Shown here piece by piece: positions 33,661 to 45,861 of a stretch of 64,000 bases of DNA; the stretch's first letter is position 1, and every line of letters begins with the position of its first letter. Made by a program: the position numbers and the translations under genes. This DNA is from Thamnaconus septentrionalis (taxonomy: Eukaryota > Chordata > Actinopteri > Tetraodontiformes > Monacanthidae), in contig CM020511.1 in assembly GCA_009823395.1 (NCBI GenBank), positions 22,046,001 through 22,110,000 of the forward strand, in the 5' to 3' direction. The notes under the pieces were generated by a model. That model saw only the letters and a program-made list of their open reading frames with translations. It was not told the origin of the DNA and made no database searches.

Positions 33661-35097
33661 AAATTTGGTAGAGCTATTCCTGCGTCTGTTAGAAGTGAAA
33701 GTCTTTTAAAACGCCTAATATCGCTAATTTAATTTGTTTACTGTAAACTTGTGTTGTCAGTATTTATGTGGCTAACACTGTGGGTGAAAAAAAAAAAAAG
33801 AGATGCAGTTCACTTTTAAAATCAGAACAAAACAAACAAAAAAAATAAATAATAAAAATAACTGTGTGTCTGTTCCATGAAGCCATAATTGTGTTTACAC
33901 TACGGATGGTCGAGTACTGCAGCGGCTCAGATTGGGTCACATCCAGAACATTTGCATGATGATGAACACTTTGATATGGAGACCTTCTAAATTTGCCCAC
34001 AGTGGTGGGGGGAAAAAAATCAGAAAAAACAAACATCCATTTGGCGGCCGTCAAGTCAGACGGCAGGATGCATTAAAGGTCCTGTGTGTTTATTCCGTAT
34101 GGATCCTGTGACCTTTACCCACCCACGCGCAGGCCGCGCTCGCACAAATAGTGTCACCGCTTTAGAACGCTGTGTTCAAAGACGTGAAAAAAGTCTGGTG
34201 TGTTTACCAGAGGAGGTGACGTGACCTGCATTATTTCATACACCTTATGTAAGAAAAAAAAAAAAAAAAAGCTTATGTTTCTGTTTCTGTGGTGAAACAT
34301 ACACACAAAGCACTTAGTGGTCTGGGCCAGGATTGGCTGAGCCAGTCATCAGTGAGGAGAGGGAGGGGTGAGGATGAACTGCGCTCGTTACGCTTCCTGT
34401 TTTGACCCGGCATCTTTAAACATAGCACTTTTTTTATTTCCAGTGCTGTAAAAACAAGGTTTCTCTCAGTGTATCACATGACTCTGGCCTGTAATCGATG
34501 ATTAGTCTCCAGCATGGAACAGATACGACTTTAATGTTTCTGTCCCGCCCTTTGCTTTTTAAAAATCATGCTTTTATTAATAAACAGTGCGCTAAAAGCA
34601 CTTCTATGGACCGCAATAAAACTGATGCCTCTATGTCTCAGACTTCCCCTTTTTAAAAACAAAAACAAAAACAAAAAAAACCTAAGAAAAAAACACTTAA
34701 TCATCGCCACATCAGCAGCTACCAGCGACCAACCATATAGATCTTTTATTTTCTCAACTTCACCAAGTTTGTTATTTTACCGTGTTTAATATTACTAATA
34801 TTGCTTTTTATATATATATAAAAAAATAGACAAAATATTTAAGAAATGTCATCCCAAAATTTGTACATATATATATGAACATGTAAAAATTAAAAACGTG
34901 TATTTTATTATTATTTTTTTAAATATAGAAATTCCTCAAAACTGTCCAGCTGTCAGCAGTCTTCAGGTATCCTCAAATCTACTGTATCTTCACTTTAATT
35001 TAATTTATTTATCTATTATTGTCCTATCAGATCATTTCACACAAAAAATGAACAGTATCGAGATATGGCGCCAAAGAGTTTAGCGGATGCACGCAAA

Positions 35098-35099
35098 AC

Positions 35100-35133
<34 letters not shown>

Positions 35134-35145
35134 CACACACACACA
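35098..35145. repeat. (CA)n microsatellite
   Basis: A CA run with one TG interruption, about 46 bp. Confidence 0.95.
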
Positions 35146-37541
35146 GATGTGTATCCCTCTACTGATGACTCAAAGTGGCTCTGAGATGCTCTGAGGCTTA
35201 TTTATTTATTTATTTATTTATTTTTAACACTTGGCTTTGGATGCGCCCTAGTTGGAAAAAAAAACAACCCAAAAAAACATGAATCAACATCATGATGATG
35301 GGCAGAAGAAAAAGACAAAAAAAAAATCTTTCAAATCATCTGCCACCGTGCAGTGACTGATGGAAATTTCTGCCCCAGCTGCAGAAAGAGAAAGTGATGG
35401 CCAGAAATGGGAGCAGCTGTGACAGGTCAAGAAAAAAACAAAAAAACAAAAACAGATCATGAACAAAAAACGTGTTTTTTCTCCATTGATCCGTGGTGAA
35501 AACATTGATAACGTCAATCAAGTCTGAAACTGAACCAGCAGGAATTCATTTTTGAACAGCCGAGATTTTTCCTGTGACCGCGCCAACCCGAGAAAGGGCC
35601 TCTCAAAGGCCAGAACGGAATATTTTGACATTTCCCCTGAACGTAGCACGGCCTCAACCGCAAGCATATTTGAATAAATCCTGTGGTGCTTCGCATCCGG
35701 AGATTAGTGCCGGTGTCGCTGGTGTAATGCTGCTGAACTAAAGCTGCGTGATCCGGTGGTGGTGCAGACGCGACGGCAATTCACACACAGCGGCGGCGGG
35801 CCAGGTTGATGGCGGGACAGGACAGTTCATTAACCAGCAGCAGCGGCAGCAGAAGCGAGGACGGCCAATTAGCGGCCGGCGTAGCGGAACACGCTAACAC
35901 AGCTTTAAGGTCAACCTCCGAGTGCAGCCAAGAAACATATAAATCAGGGGTCCGCTGACAAATTAAAGCGTGGAGCAACGAGTGGAGCAGGGCTTGGGTT
36001 AGAGGAGGTTTCGGCTTGATGATTCAGGGGTCGCCACTCCAGCTCGTCGGGGTCATGACCCAGTCGCCGGGAGCACAGCGTGATAAAGCAAAACATTGAG
36101 TGGGCGCGATGCTCAATCCGTCTTAATTTTTCTTCTCTCCTCTCAATGTTTTTTTTTTGCCTTGCGCTTGTGAAATGAATTGATGATTTTTGGGGGATTC
36201 TTTTTCTCTAAAGATCGAAAATGTTTTTTAAGACATTACTGAAAGCTGTTGATAAAAAGCAGCCAGCAGGACAACTGGACCTGGAGTCGCGAGGTCACAA
36301 GGTCACAACACGGTCACGTGAAGCGAGCCGGTCGGTGGTTTTTGCTCAAAAGCAGTGTTAGTTTTCCCAGAACTGAGGGCATGTCCTGTTTAATCATTGT
36401 TGTGCAGATGGAACTGGAGAAGCTTCAGCAGCTCTGGACTCTGCACCAGGTTCTGGTTCTAGTGGATCCCTTAACAAGCGAGTGCTCTCCGCCTCCTAAT
36501 TGGAACCTTTAAAACGTTGATGCGTTGAGAGTGACGATGGAAATCCTGGGATTAGGGACTTAAGTGGTTCCTGCTGGGACCACCGGGACGCTCAGTCACT
36601 TAAAGAGCTTTAAAGTGACATATAAATAAATAATAATACAAAAAATACTCTACGTGAGGCGGTGAGTCATGTGGTTAGATCCAAACTGCTTTTATCAGAA
36701 CAGGATCAACGAGGTTCTGCAGCTTTTCGTAAAGAAGAAGAAAAACAGAGTTTTACAGCAACGTCATTTTTTTTTTTTTACCCATCTTTGATACGTCGCT
36801 GTTTTTTTTGGGACCAGAGGCTCGACACACTTCTGCAGGCGCACAAAAATAAGAAATAAGAAAATAGTTGGCACTTTTTTTCTCTTTGCCTTCGAAGTCA
36901 GCAGAGTGAGAAGTCCCCCCTGTTGAAAGATTCCTCCAAGATTAAATTTTGAATGAAAGAAAAGCACTTTACCGCATTGCAAAGTCTGCAGAATCTTGGG
37001 CATTTTGATCATGTGACTTTTCTGTTGTTGTACAAATGTATATGTACAAATGTTGTGAACCACACGGACTAAGGTCTCGATTCACAACCAGAAGTCCTGG
37101 AGCCTGTGTGTTTTTATTTGAAGGTGGGCGAACTGTTATGTAACAATACCAATTGTACCCGCGGGTAAAGAGGAGAGAGAAAAACTGTCCTCCTGAGCAA
37201 CTAGAGATTCATTCAACACAAGTTGAATTGATTCAAATTGAAACTTCCGTCAACGGAAGCCAATTAAATATAAATCAAAGACGCTTCTTACAAGTGGAAA
37301 CCCCCAAAATCAGCACAACTAAGGAAATAAAGACGCACTGACACACTGTCACTGTTATAGGAGGGGAGCCCAGGCCTCATAAAAAAACCTTCAGCACTGC
37401 AGTGGACAGCAGAGACCACAGCAGTGACCTTCTGAGACTTCCGGTCTGTAAGAAGAAGAAGGTAGAATCAAGAAAGTCACTAAATATAAAGCAACTTCTG
37501 CATTTGTGACAGGAACCTCCTGCCTGGAGAATAGCGGAACA

Positions 37542-37547
37542 TCACAT

Positions 37548-37581
<34 letters not shown>

Positions 37582-37592
37582 CACACACACGC
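37542..37592. repeat. (CA)n microsatellite
   Basis: A CA run of about 50 bp with two CG interruptions. Confidence 0.95.
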
Positions 37593-38474
37593 AAACTGCA
37601 AAAAATATGAAATAAAAAAACAAACAAAAAACAACAACAGTACAATTTTTCAACGCAGCACAATCTTGTATTTCATTGCAAAGGTTGTTGAACCAACCAC
37701 CTTGAAAGTTGTGCTTCTGCGTCTCTGTGACAAAGACAAAAAAACCAAAAACTTTCCAGTCACACTTTAGGTACAGACGGCTTCTCTGCCCCCCGCACGC
37801 CCTCCCACCACCACCACCACCACCACCTCACCCCCGCACTCTCACACCACACGGTTTCCCATCAGATACCAGGCTCCCTAACGAGTGGCTCACCATAATG
37901 GAGACCATGTGGTGCAGCAGCGAGGTGTGTGTGTGTGTGTGCGTGTGTGTGTGTGAACGCTACTAAGTCGGAACTTGATCTCAGAAAAGAAAGTCTGGGG
38001 GTTTAGGATGTGTGATGTGTGTATGTGTGTGTGTGTGCAGATGACCCACAGGGGACGAATGTTTAAATATGGCGAGGAGCGTAGGAGTGAAGCGGGCGAG
38101 CATCAGCCTCTCGTGTACTGACACGCCGAGAGATAAGTAAAATTATCCTGCACTGCACTCCTAATTGGAGTGGGGGAAAAAAAAGAGGGGGTCGGGGTTG
38201 GGTGTCAAGGACCCTGAGAGGGTGTGGGGTGGTATGAGGAGGGTGGGGGGCAAGGCCTGGGAGATTTCCACATATTGGCTTTACTGTTACTGTGTCAAAA
38301 AAAACAACCTTTTGTCGGCTCTTGTACGACTCAAGGGACAAGACTGAACAAAGGTACTTTTCAGTCTTCAGCGCAGCAAACATTCAAACTTTAGCTGAAC
38401 ATGCTAATACTGTTTCTTTTTGAGCAAAATGAAAACATTAGCATCAGCATCCCTTGAAATTCAGTTGTAGACTA

Positions 38475-38893
38475 TGTCATAATCCAGCTCTAGAGTTATG
38501 ACAATAACGGAAGGGACACTGCGGATTGCGGTGAATGAAAACATTTTATTATAACAAAATAGGTCAGGAAATAGGACAGCAAAATAATGAAATCTATAGT
38601 GTGTGTTTGTCAGTATTGTCAGTAGTGTTAGTGTGGATGAGTGAATAATATGATGTGGGGTGTTGTCAGGTGCAAAAAAGAACAAAAGAGGTTGAGAGTC
38701 GGCCAGACGCCCATGGCTGCTGAATGGAAAATGGGGAAGAGAGCGAGCGGCACACGCAGTCGGCCTTTTATCCTGCGGGGGCACCGGCACAGGTGTCCTA
38801 TTAGGAAGATGCCACTCCCACATCCACCGCTACCTTGTAACACAAGAACAGTTGGGAGCCACAACAAGTTATATTGAAACCAGGGCCATCACC
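38475..38893 (-). repeat. 3' LTR of the Gmr1-like element
   Basis: It matches 43495-43908 closely. On the reverse strand the start reads TGATGGCCC, a two-base loss relative to TGTGACGGCCC in the other LTR. Reverse-strand ATAATAAAAT near 38550 is the polyadenylation signal. Confidence 0.93.
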
Positions 38894-38906
38894 CCCCCTT
38901 AAAGTT
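38894..38906 (-). promoter_or_regulatory. Polypurine tract
   Basis: On the reverse strand, AACTTTAAGGGGGGG directly precedes the 3' LTR. It is the expected plus-strand primer for reverse transcription. Confidence 0.7.
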
Positions 38907-39191
38907 GGTGTCCCAAAGGGATCACCAACACACTCCGAATCTCATTTAATTTACGTTTGTAAACGAAAGTTAATACAATATAATTCCTGTCAAAACAAAA
39001 CAAAACAAAAACAACAACAAAAAATCCAATACAACACCCCCAGTCCTGTATACTCAACCTAAACTTCATCCACCCAACTTCAGCAACCCCGGTACCTGAG
39101 AAGCAAATTAAGAAGAAGGACGGAGAAAGAACAGGTGTGTAGTTCAGTCCTGCAGGGCAATATAACAAGTTCAAACTCCTCAGACTTGACA

Positions 39192-39707
39192 CTACTGAGG
39201 AGCACGAGACAACGCGTCGACAATCACGTTGTCTGACCCCTTAATGTGTCTAATGTCCAGATCATAGGACTGGAGAAAGAGTGACCACCTCATCAGCCTC
39301 TGGTTTGGACACCTCAGAGAACTTAAAAAAGTCAAAGGATTATGATCTGTGTAGATCATTGTTGGTCCCCCTACTCCCACATATATACTAAAATGCTGTA
39401 AAGCCCAAACCAATGACAGAGCTTCCTTCTCGATGACGGAATAATTCCACTGGTAACTGTTAAATTTTCTGAAGAAGAAGCTAACGGGCCTCACCACACC
39501 TTGATCATCACTCTGGAGAAGGACGGCACCAGCACCCACCTGACTGGCGTCGACGTGGAGCATGAACGTGCGATCAAAACAAGGAGCTGCTAAAACAGGA
39601 GAAGAGCACAACAGAGATTTAACGCTTTCAAAGCCAAGCTGACATTCAGGTGACCACACAAATTTCGCCTTGGCCTCCAGGAGCTCAGTGAGGGGAAAAA
39701 CCACCAA
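39192..39707 (-). pseudogene. Gypsy RNase H domain (last pol domain)
   Basis: A 171-residue frame begins in the RT-RNase H connection (AKFVWSPECQLGFESVKSLL). It carries the RNase H Asp in MLHVDASQVGAGAVL, then YSVIEKEALSLVWAL with the Glu, MIYTDHNPLTF with a second Asp, and ends at VDALSRAPQ-stop. About 300 bp of untranslated sequence separates it from the LTR, and no integrase follows, which supports the Gmr1-like order. The domain looks intact, but it is separated from the upstream frame by a stop or frameshift at 39708. Confidence 0.9.
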
Positions 39708-39710
39708 GTT

Positions 39711-40249
39711 CTAGCAAAAACTCCGGTAGTACCCCACTAAACCCAAGAACCGTTGTACCTCCTTTTTTGTGGTGGGATGTGGATAGCGTGCTATCGCCAT
39801 GACCTTAGTCTGAACAGGGCCACCTGGCCCTGTCCCACCACACGGCCAAGGTAGGTCACCGTCACCGTTTCCCGAACCCTGGCCCGAGGCTGCATACTCC
39901 TCACGACTATAGTATGGCTTCAAAAGGTTGACGTGACAGAGGCGTTTAGCTTTTCTCCGCCCTGGCATCGAAACCAAATAATTCAAGTTAGAAACCTTCT
40001 CAGCAATAACGTACGGTCCGGAAAATTTCGCTTGAAAAGGTGAACCAACAACGGGCACGAGCACCAGGACCTGATCTCCCGGACTGTATTCCTGGTGTTC
40101 TGAACGGCGGTCATACAGTCACTTCATTTTTGTCTGCGACGCGCACAGCTGCTCGCGTGCCATAAACCCAGCCACAAACAAACGATGTCGGAATCCATTT
40201 ACATAGTCGATCAAATTGCTCGGTGGCTTCGTGTCAGCACAGTCCCCTT
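39711..40249 (-). pseudogene. Integrase C-terminus fused to residual RT end
   Basis: Reverse frames run from KPPSNLIDYVNGFRHRLFVA through an in-frame TGA (about 40121) to FQAKFSGPYVIAEKVSNLNY and AKRLCHVNLLKPYY, the GPY/F-type integrase C-terminal module. After a glycine-rich stretch it jumps to VMAIARYPHPTTKKEVQRFL, the final RT thumb segment (FLGLVGYYR). The palm with the YVDD-type catalytic box, some 200-250 residues, is missing between these blocks at about 39830-39880. The element therefore cannot make its own reverse transcriptase. Confidence 0.87.
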
Positions 40250-41467
40250 TCAACACGGCCAAGGGACCACGCACGGCATGTCCAAACACCAATTAATTTG
40301 GGCTAGAGCCCGTACTTTCTTGAACAGCCAAAGAGACTTGAGAGTCTGATGGAACCGTTCTAGAGCCCCCTGACTTTGAGCATGATAAGACGACGACTGG
40401 CTTTGCTTGATGTTCAGTAGTTTTAAAACCTGCCCGAACATAGCCGACGAAAAGTTGGACCCTTGGTCACTTTGAATGACTTTAGGAATCCCAAATATTG
40501 AAATAAACTGAGTCAGTGCTTGAACCACTGCCTTAGTCGTAATGGACCGCAGGGGATACGCCGCAGGATATCTGGTTGTTTGGCACATGACTCTAAGCAG
40601 ATATTTACAACCTGACTTTGAGCACAGCAACGGACCCACACAGTCCACGATGAGGTGCGAAAATTGTTCATCTTCAGCCGGAATCGGCTGCAGCAGTGCA
40701 GGCTTCAGATTCTGGTTCGGCTTTCCTGTGAGCTGGCACACATGACAAGTTTTAATATAAGCAGACACATCACGTTTGACACGCGGCCAAAAAAAATGTT
40801 TCAGGATGCCCAGGTACGTTTTCCGCACACCAAAATGTCCACACTCATCATGTGCCACTTTCAACACCAGGGGGCGCATCTTGTCTGGGACCACCACCTG
40901 AAAAACGTCCCCTTTCACCGTGTCCTCACCCACAGGCACCCACTTTCTGAAAAGCAGCTCATTAAACAATAAGTAACCATTCGCAGCACTAGCGATCTCT
41001 ATGGCAGGTAAAACACGCTCAAATAATCCCTTCAAAGAGGGGTCGTTAGGCTGCTCCCGCACAACTTCACTTTGCGAAAGCGACAGTGGGAGTTCGGATA
41101 GAGAAGGCACCCCCAAACTCACATCGAGGACACTACCGTGAGCTGACGATTCAGAATTTCTCTTTGCCATAGCGCGTGTGGCGACGCAAGCAGACGAGAC
41201 CTCCAACGACGCTCCAGAGTCCTCAGACACAACTGGACAAGGTGTGACGACAGGTGAAGGAGGAGAATCTGTCCATACACGACTACCCGCGAGGCCGTTG
41301 CCCAGAATAAAATGCACGCCTTCAACCGGCAACGCCGGTCGCACACCAACAACTACATTGACTTTAACCAAGTCACAATCAAGCACTAACTTGTGCAAAG
41401 GAACAGGAATGACTGTTAATCCCATCCCGCGAAAACGGCAAAACGGAATTGACGATGTACGAGTCAT
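40250..41467 (-). pseudogene. Protease C-terminus plus integrase
   Basis: A 405-residue frame starts in the protease (VEGVHFILGNGLAG, the ILGxD-like motif) and passes a linker. It then shows the integrase HHCC zinc site (HDECGHFGVRKTYLGI ... CHVCQ) and the DDE core: IVDCVGPLL, IQSDQGSNF and GALERFHQ. Near 40300 a deletion and frameshift remove the end of the core; the true continuation lies in another frame. The active-site residues are still present, but the protein is truncated. Confidence 0.9.
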
Positions 41468-42674
41468 AAGCCCCGGTATCCCGTAGAATTTTAATCGGGA
41501 CTTTCACGTCACTCCCCAATAGCGACACAGTTCCCTCTCGAATAAAAGGAACATGCGCTGTCAAAGCATCCCGATCACACGGTTGTGAAGAAAGTACACC
41601 GCCGTCCTTCACCGGAGCAACGAATGCGGCAGGCTTAACAGTCCTGGTGCCCCTGGCTTTACCTTTTAGCACAGGACAGTCAGCCTTCCAATGTCCTTTT
41701 TCATGACAATAGTTGCAGATGTTACCACTATCGGAGCTACTCACCGAGTTGTTCCCGGTTTTTAAATCAGACCGAAACGCAACTTTCTTTGCGCGGTGAG
41801 CCTCCCACAGAGCATCAGAACCACTCCCCCGTGCAGCAAAACCATCGCGAGCTAAAGATCGCTCCCTGAAACTGCCCTTGTGAACAATAACATATTCGTC
41901 AGCTGACACAGCGGCATCAGCAGCAGTGCTGAGTTTCTGTTCCGTTATACGTTTTGCCATGTGCTCGGGAAGGCAATTATTAACCTGCTCCAAGACGATC
42001 AAGTCGCACAAGTCCTCAAAAGTAGTGACGTCAAGCGCACTTAACCACCGTTTAAAATGCATAGACAGGTCTCGTGCAAACTCCACATACGTCTGGCTAG
42101 ATTTACGCTCCCATGTTCTAAAACGCTGACGGTATGCCTCCAGCACCAATTCATATGCCTTCAGGACCGCAGATTTTATTTTGGAATAGCTGGAGCTATC
42201 CTCAAGGCTAAGGGTTGAATACGCTTCTTGCGCCTTCCCCGTGAGAACACGCTGCAGCATAAGTGCACAATCTGCCTCCAGCCAATCTCTCGCCTTCACC
42301 ACACGCTCAAACAAAAGAAAGAACGTGTCCGGATCCCGCTCATTAAATTGTGGCAACAGGCGCAAATTACTTACGTCGAACCGAGGCACAGACAAACCGT
42401 GCGCTTGTCCGCCCCGAGCATCACCAGCCAAGGTGCCGTCTTTGATCATTGCCAACCGACTTTTCTCCAAATCCAACTTCTCTCTCTCCAACTCTTGGCG
42501 AATTCTCTCCACCTCAATTTGCTTTTTTATTTCAAGTTCATGTTTCATTTTTTCGTGTTCTAATTGCAAAACCAACATTTCTCAATGCTGCGCAACTTGG
42601 AGCAGTTGCTCCCTTGACAACCTGTCCAGGGTCTCAAGAGACGGAGTTGCAATAAAATCTTCCACAGCAGACAT
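41379..42674 (-). pseudogene. Gag with coiled coil and zinc knuckle, leading into protease
   Basis: The probable ATG is at 42674 (MSAVEDFIATPSLETLDRLS), and an in-frame TGA at 42584-42582 interrupts it after 30 codons. The frame then runs 399 residues: a strongly charged coiled coil (ELEIKKQIEVERIRQELERE), a gag core (FLLFERVVKARDW), a CCHC knuckle (CNYCHEKGHWKADC) and the protease active site ILRDTGAYDS. A frameshift near 41430 separates the rest of protease. Apart from the premature TGA the gag core is well preserved. Confidence 0.9.
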
Positions 42675-43476
42675 ATTGGGCAGACCAACTTGACCAACAA
42701 CGAGCAACCAGACCCGATAAATCTCACGTTTACCCTTGCGCACAAGGAGGAATGGTCCTCAACCCAGTTCGGAGTTTCCCGCTACCTAAAGACCAACGCG
42801 ACTACCTAAGCTCCCCCCTAGTCTTCATGCAGCTACTTGCGGCGGGTATTTACGCACTGGCTACCGCTGGTACGGGAGAGCTGATGTTACCCTCCCGAAA
42901 CCACGGACATGCTCCCAAGCAAAGCTTTAACCACTTTCGCCACAACACTACCCCCCACCAGTCTGCTCAACGAACTCAAAGGAGAACGTCGCTACAACCT
43001 ACAAGGGAAAACTCCTGACTGCTTCGAACAAGTTACGCACGGGGCACCACGAGGTGTCATCGGACCAGCTGCTAACAGCACAGACAAAGAGCAAACCCGC
43101 ATCTGTTATCACAAAACACCGGTAACAAACTATTTTTCAAGCTGTCCTTGTTTAACCATACCCAAACCATTTACCTCACCAAACTAAACCGTAGCAAAAG
43201 CAGTATCCTTTCCCACGAAAAGTATATGAGCGGACAGAAGCTCGCACTACCTGTCAACAAAGGTGCGCGCCGTGAGCGCTCCAAACATTACGCACCGACG
43301 CACCGAACTCCAAAGTGCACCGCACCACGCAGGCTACGAACAATACTCCTCCGATAATGCCATCGACCCCAAATAAGCTATTTCAGCCCAAAGCGCACTA
43401 TCAATACCAAATGCTAAAGAGTATAAAGCTCACTGAATTACCTTAAAGCCGCGGCACACTCAAAAAAAAAAAACAG

Positions 43477-43491
43477 ACGGACGAGCCCCCA
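43477..43491 (-). promoter_or_regulatory. Primer-binding site, tRNA-Pro type
   Basis: Three bases inside the 5' LTR, the reverse strand reads TGGGGGCTCGTCCG. This is identical to the first 14 bases of the tRNA-Pro primer-binding site known from gammaretroviruses; similarity then stops. Confidence 0.75.
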
Positions 43492-43494
43492 TAT

Positions 43495-43908
43495 TGTCAT
43501 AACCCGGCTCTAGAGTTATGACAATAACGGAAGGGACACTGCGGATTGCGGTGAATGAAAACGTTTTATTATAACAAAAATAGATAATTTAAGCAAAATA
43601 ATGAAATCTATAGTTTGTGTTTGTCAGTGTTGTCAGTAGTGTTAGTGTGGATGAGTGAATAATATGATGTAGGGTGTTGTCAGGTGCAAAAAAGAACAAA
43701 AGAGGTTGAGAATCGGCCAGACGCCCATGGCTGCTGAATGGAAAATGGGGAAGAGAGCGAGCGGCACACGCAGTCGGCCTTTTATCCTGCAGGGGGCACC
43801 GGCACAGGTGTCCTAATAGGAAGATGCCACTCCCACATCCACCGCTACCTTGTAACACAAGAACATTTGGGAGCCACAACAAGTTATATTGAAACCAGGG
43901 CCGTCACA
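43495..43908 (-). repeat. 5' LTR of the Gmr1-like element
   Basis: On the reverse strand it runs from TGTGACGGCCCTGG to GGGTTATGACA. A GGATAAAAGGCC TATA-like box (about 43780) and ATAATAAAACG polyadenylation signal (about 43565) are visible, giving U3-R-U5 order. Confidence 0.93.
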
Positions 43909-43912
43909 ACTA

Positions 43913-45034
43913 AATGAACATGTTTCTTTCGGGATATGTAATGATTGCGACGCTGATTGACGGTTAACACTGTTTTTTTTGTCTGGCTATAAATTGTAAT
44001 TACAATGACTGCGACTCACACTTCCAGCTGGCGCCTGCAGAAGTGGGTGTTGTGATCGTGAGTCAGAGGTCTCGAGCGCTGGCCGAATGTGCTGATTCTG
44101 TCCAAAGTTTAAACTTGTGTGAACCTTGAAAATGTCCCGATAAGAGAGTTCCCGATAAGCTGGAGGGGAAACACAAGTCTGGAAACAATTAGGTTTCAGC
44201 AATTGCACACATGAAAGAGCAGCAGCAGAGACTCATTACATCCTGATGGTAAACAAACTGTCTGTGACTCACACACATCTAAAAACACTTCACGCTGCTT
44301 CATAAATTTACTGTCATTGCGTGTTTTTAATCTGCCAGCCAGTCACTCTGTGTTTGAATTGATAGTGATTATTCAATTAGCTGCTGTCTCATCCAGCAAA
44401 AACAACGTGAGTCATGGCTTCTCTTGCTTGGACTTTTGTCAGAATCTAAAAAGTAATAAAACAAAAATATTGTAAAGAATCTTTTTTTTTTTTTTTTTAA
44501 AACAACAAATCAAGTTTGCTGATTAAAGTTTAGGGTAAGACCAGTATGAGGCCCCCTCATACTGAAGCATAGTTTCAGAAGACCGGTAACATGTTATTTG
44601 GGTAAAAAATATTAGGCGATTATAGTAAAAAAATCAGCATGCGGGTGAAAAGGGCCGAGAATGAGGAAAAAAAAAAAAAAGTGAAATGTGAAAACTCCGC
44701 CCACCACCTGTGGCAACAGGAAGGAGGCTGATTGCTGCAAAACTAATCTGGAAGGTTGGAAGGACTGTTGCAAAAATTGCAGGGAACTTTAAGAAGTGCT
44801 GTTTGATGAAAACCAATTTAAAAAAGTGGCTCTCCAACACCATTCTCACTAGCTACTACTACCTTAATGTAAAGAGTCATATCTAATGACCTCCTATGAT
44901 TATAAAGAATACTAAATCACAGAAAGTGCTGAGAATAATCAAGTTCTCTCTATCTTTTATTTCAGACCTTAGAGACAACTGTACCTCTCCCTCAATGCTC
45001 CACTGTGGACTCATTGGTTGTGGTAAAGGAAGAC
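43913..45034. other. Unassigned non-coding stretch
   Basis: Poly-T and poly-A runs, no coding motif and no element ends found. Confidence 0.45.
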
Positions 45035-45861
45035 CAAGGGCCCGTTGCACGAAACTAGGATAAGGGATTAAGCCGGGATATGTTGGTCATCCTGGATGTA
45101 CTTGATGATCCGGTTGCACAAAAGTAGGATAGGTGGAAGAGCAACATGTTATGGTATAAGTTACCATGGAGATTTATTCTGTGGAGTGAACCTGCTCCAG
45201 ACCAGGCTAAGTTCCAGGATCTATTTAATCTCACCCTGTATTTGAGTAAACAATCACCACCAACGGAAATCAATCGTTATTCCACTCAACACTGCACATT
45301 GTTATCACATTCAACTCGACTCACTGGCATTATTTCAAAAATTGGTATTGTTTGACGGTTCAGATAATGTTGCAATCTTTTGATAATTTCTAACATTTAG
45401 CGTTGGACTTTAGCGCGATCTGCACCCCACCCCTCCAAATCAAGAGAATTTCGCAGACGTTACTGTGAACTCAAACAACACTCTCCCTTCCCCCCGCCCC
45501 TCATCACGAGAATTTCACGGGACGTTACCGCAAACTCAACCCCCCACGCACGCGCGCACACACGAGTAACATGAAAGCAGGTGAACCGTCATGTCCTTTT
45601 AAAAAATGAAGTCAGAGTGATTTTTGAAGTTGAAAAACATTTTATTGAGGCATTTTATAGAACACACGTCTATACATCCCGTATGTCTGTGTACTGAAAT
45701 AAATGCAGAACAAATCCATACAACAAATTGACAAATTAACAAATGCAGTTGCCTCCTTGTAAACTTATATAGACATATTTTATCAGTTTAAATTGGATAA
45801 AAAAAACAAAAACTTTTCTGTCAGTGCAGGACATGTATAACTAAATTTAATTTCTGTTGCA

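Larger units (their letters stand above)
33661..38470. other. Unassigned, repeat-poor non-coding region
   Basis: It contains several microsatellites (CA at 35098-35145 and 37542-37592, TTTA at 35198-35225, CCA at 37806-37827, GT at 37923-37954 and 38015-38038). No transposon ends or protein motifs were recognised. It is the longest stretch lacking obvious elements and a candidate for ordinary intergenic or intronic host DNA. Confidence 0.5.
38475..43908 (-). mobile_element. Ty3/gypsy LTR retrotransposon with Gmr1-like pol order
   Basis: Two LTRs of about 415 bp (38475-38893 and 43495-43908) flank a reverse-strand internal region, with a 4-bp TSD, ACTA (38471-38474, 43909-43912). Internal order 5' to 3' is gag with zinc knuckle, protease, integrase, a residual RT end, then RNase H. 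Integrase upstream of RT is the diagnostic order of Gmr1-like gypsy elements, not the standard gypsy order. The RT core is deleted and several stops or frameshifts are present. The LTRs differ by about a dozen substitutions and one divergent patch, so insertion is fairly recent but not new. Confidence 0.93.

Noticed and set aside
33661..38470. Hidden host gene in the repeat-poor region
   Set aside because: No frame showed domain motifs or paired splice signals; it is left as unassigned DNA.
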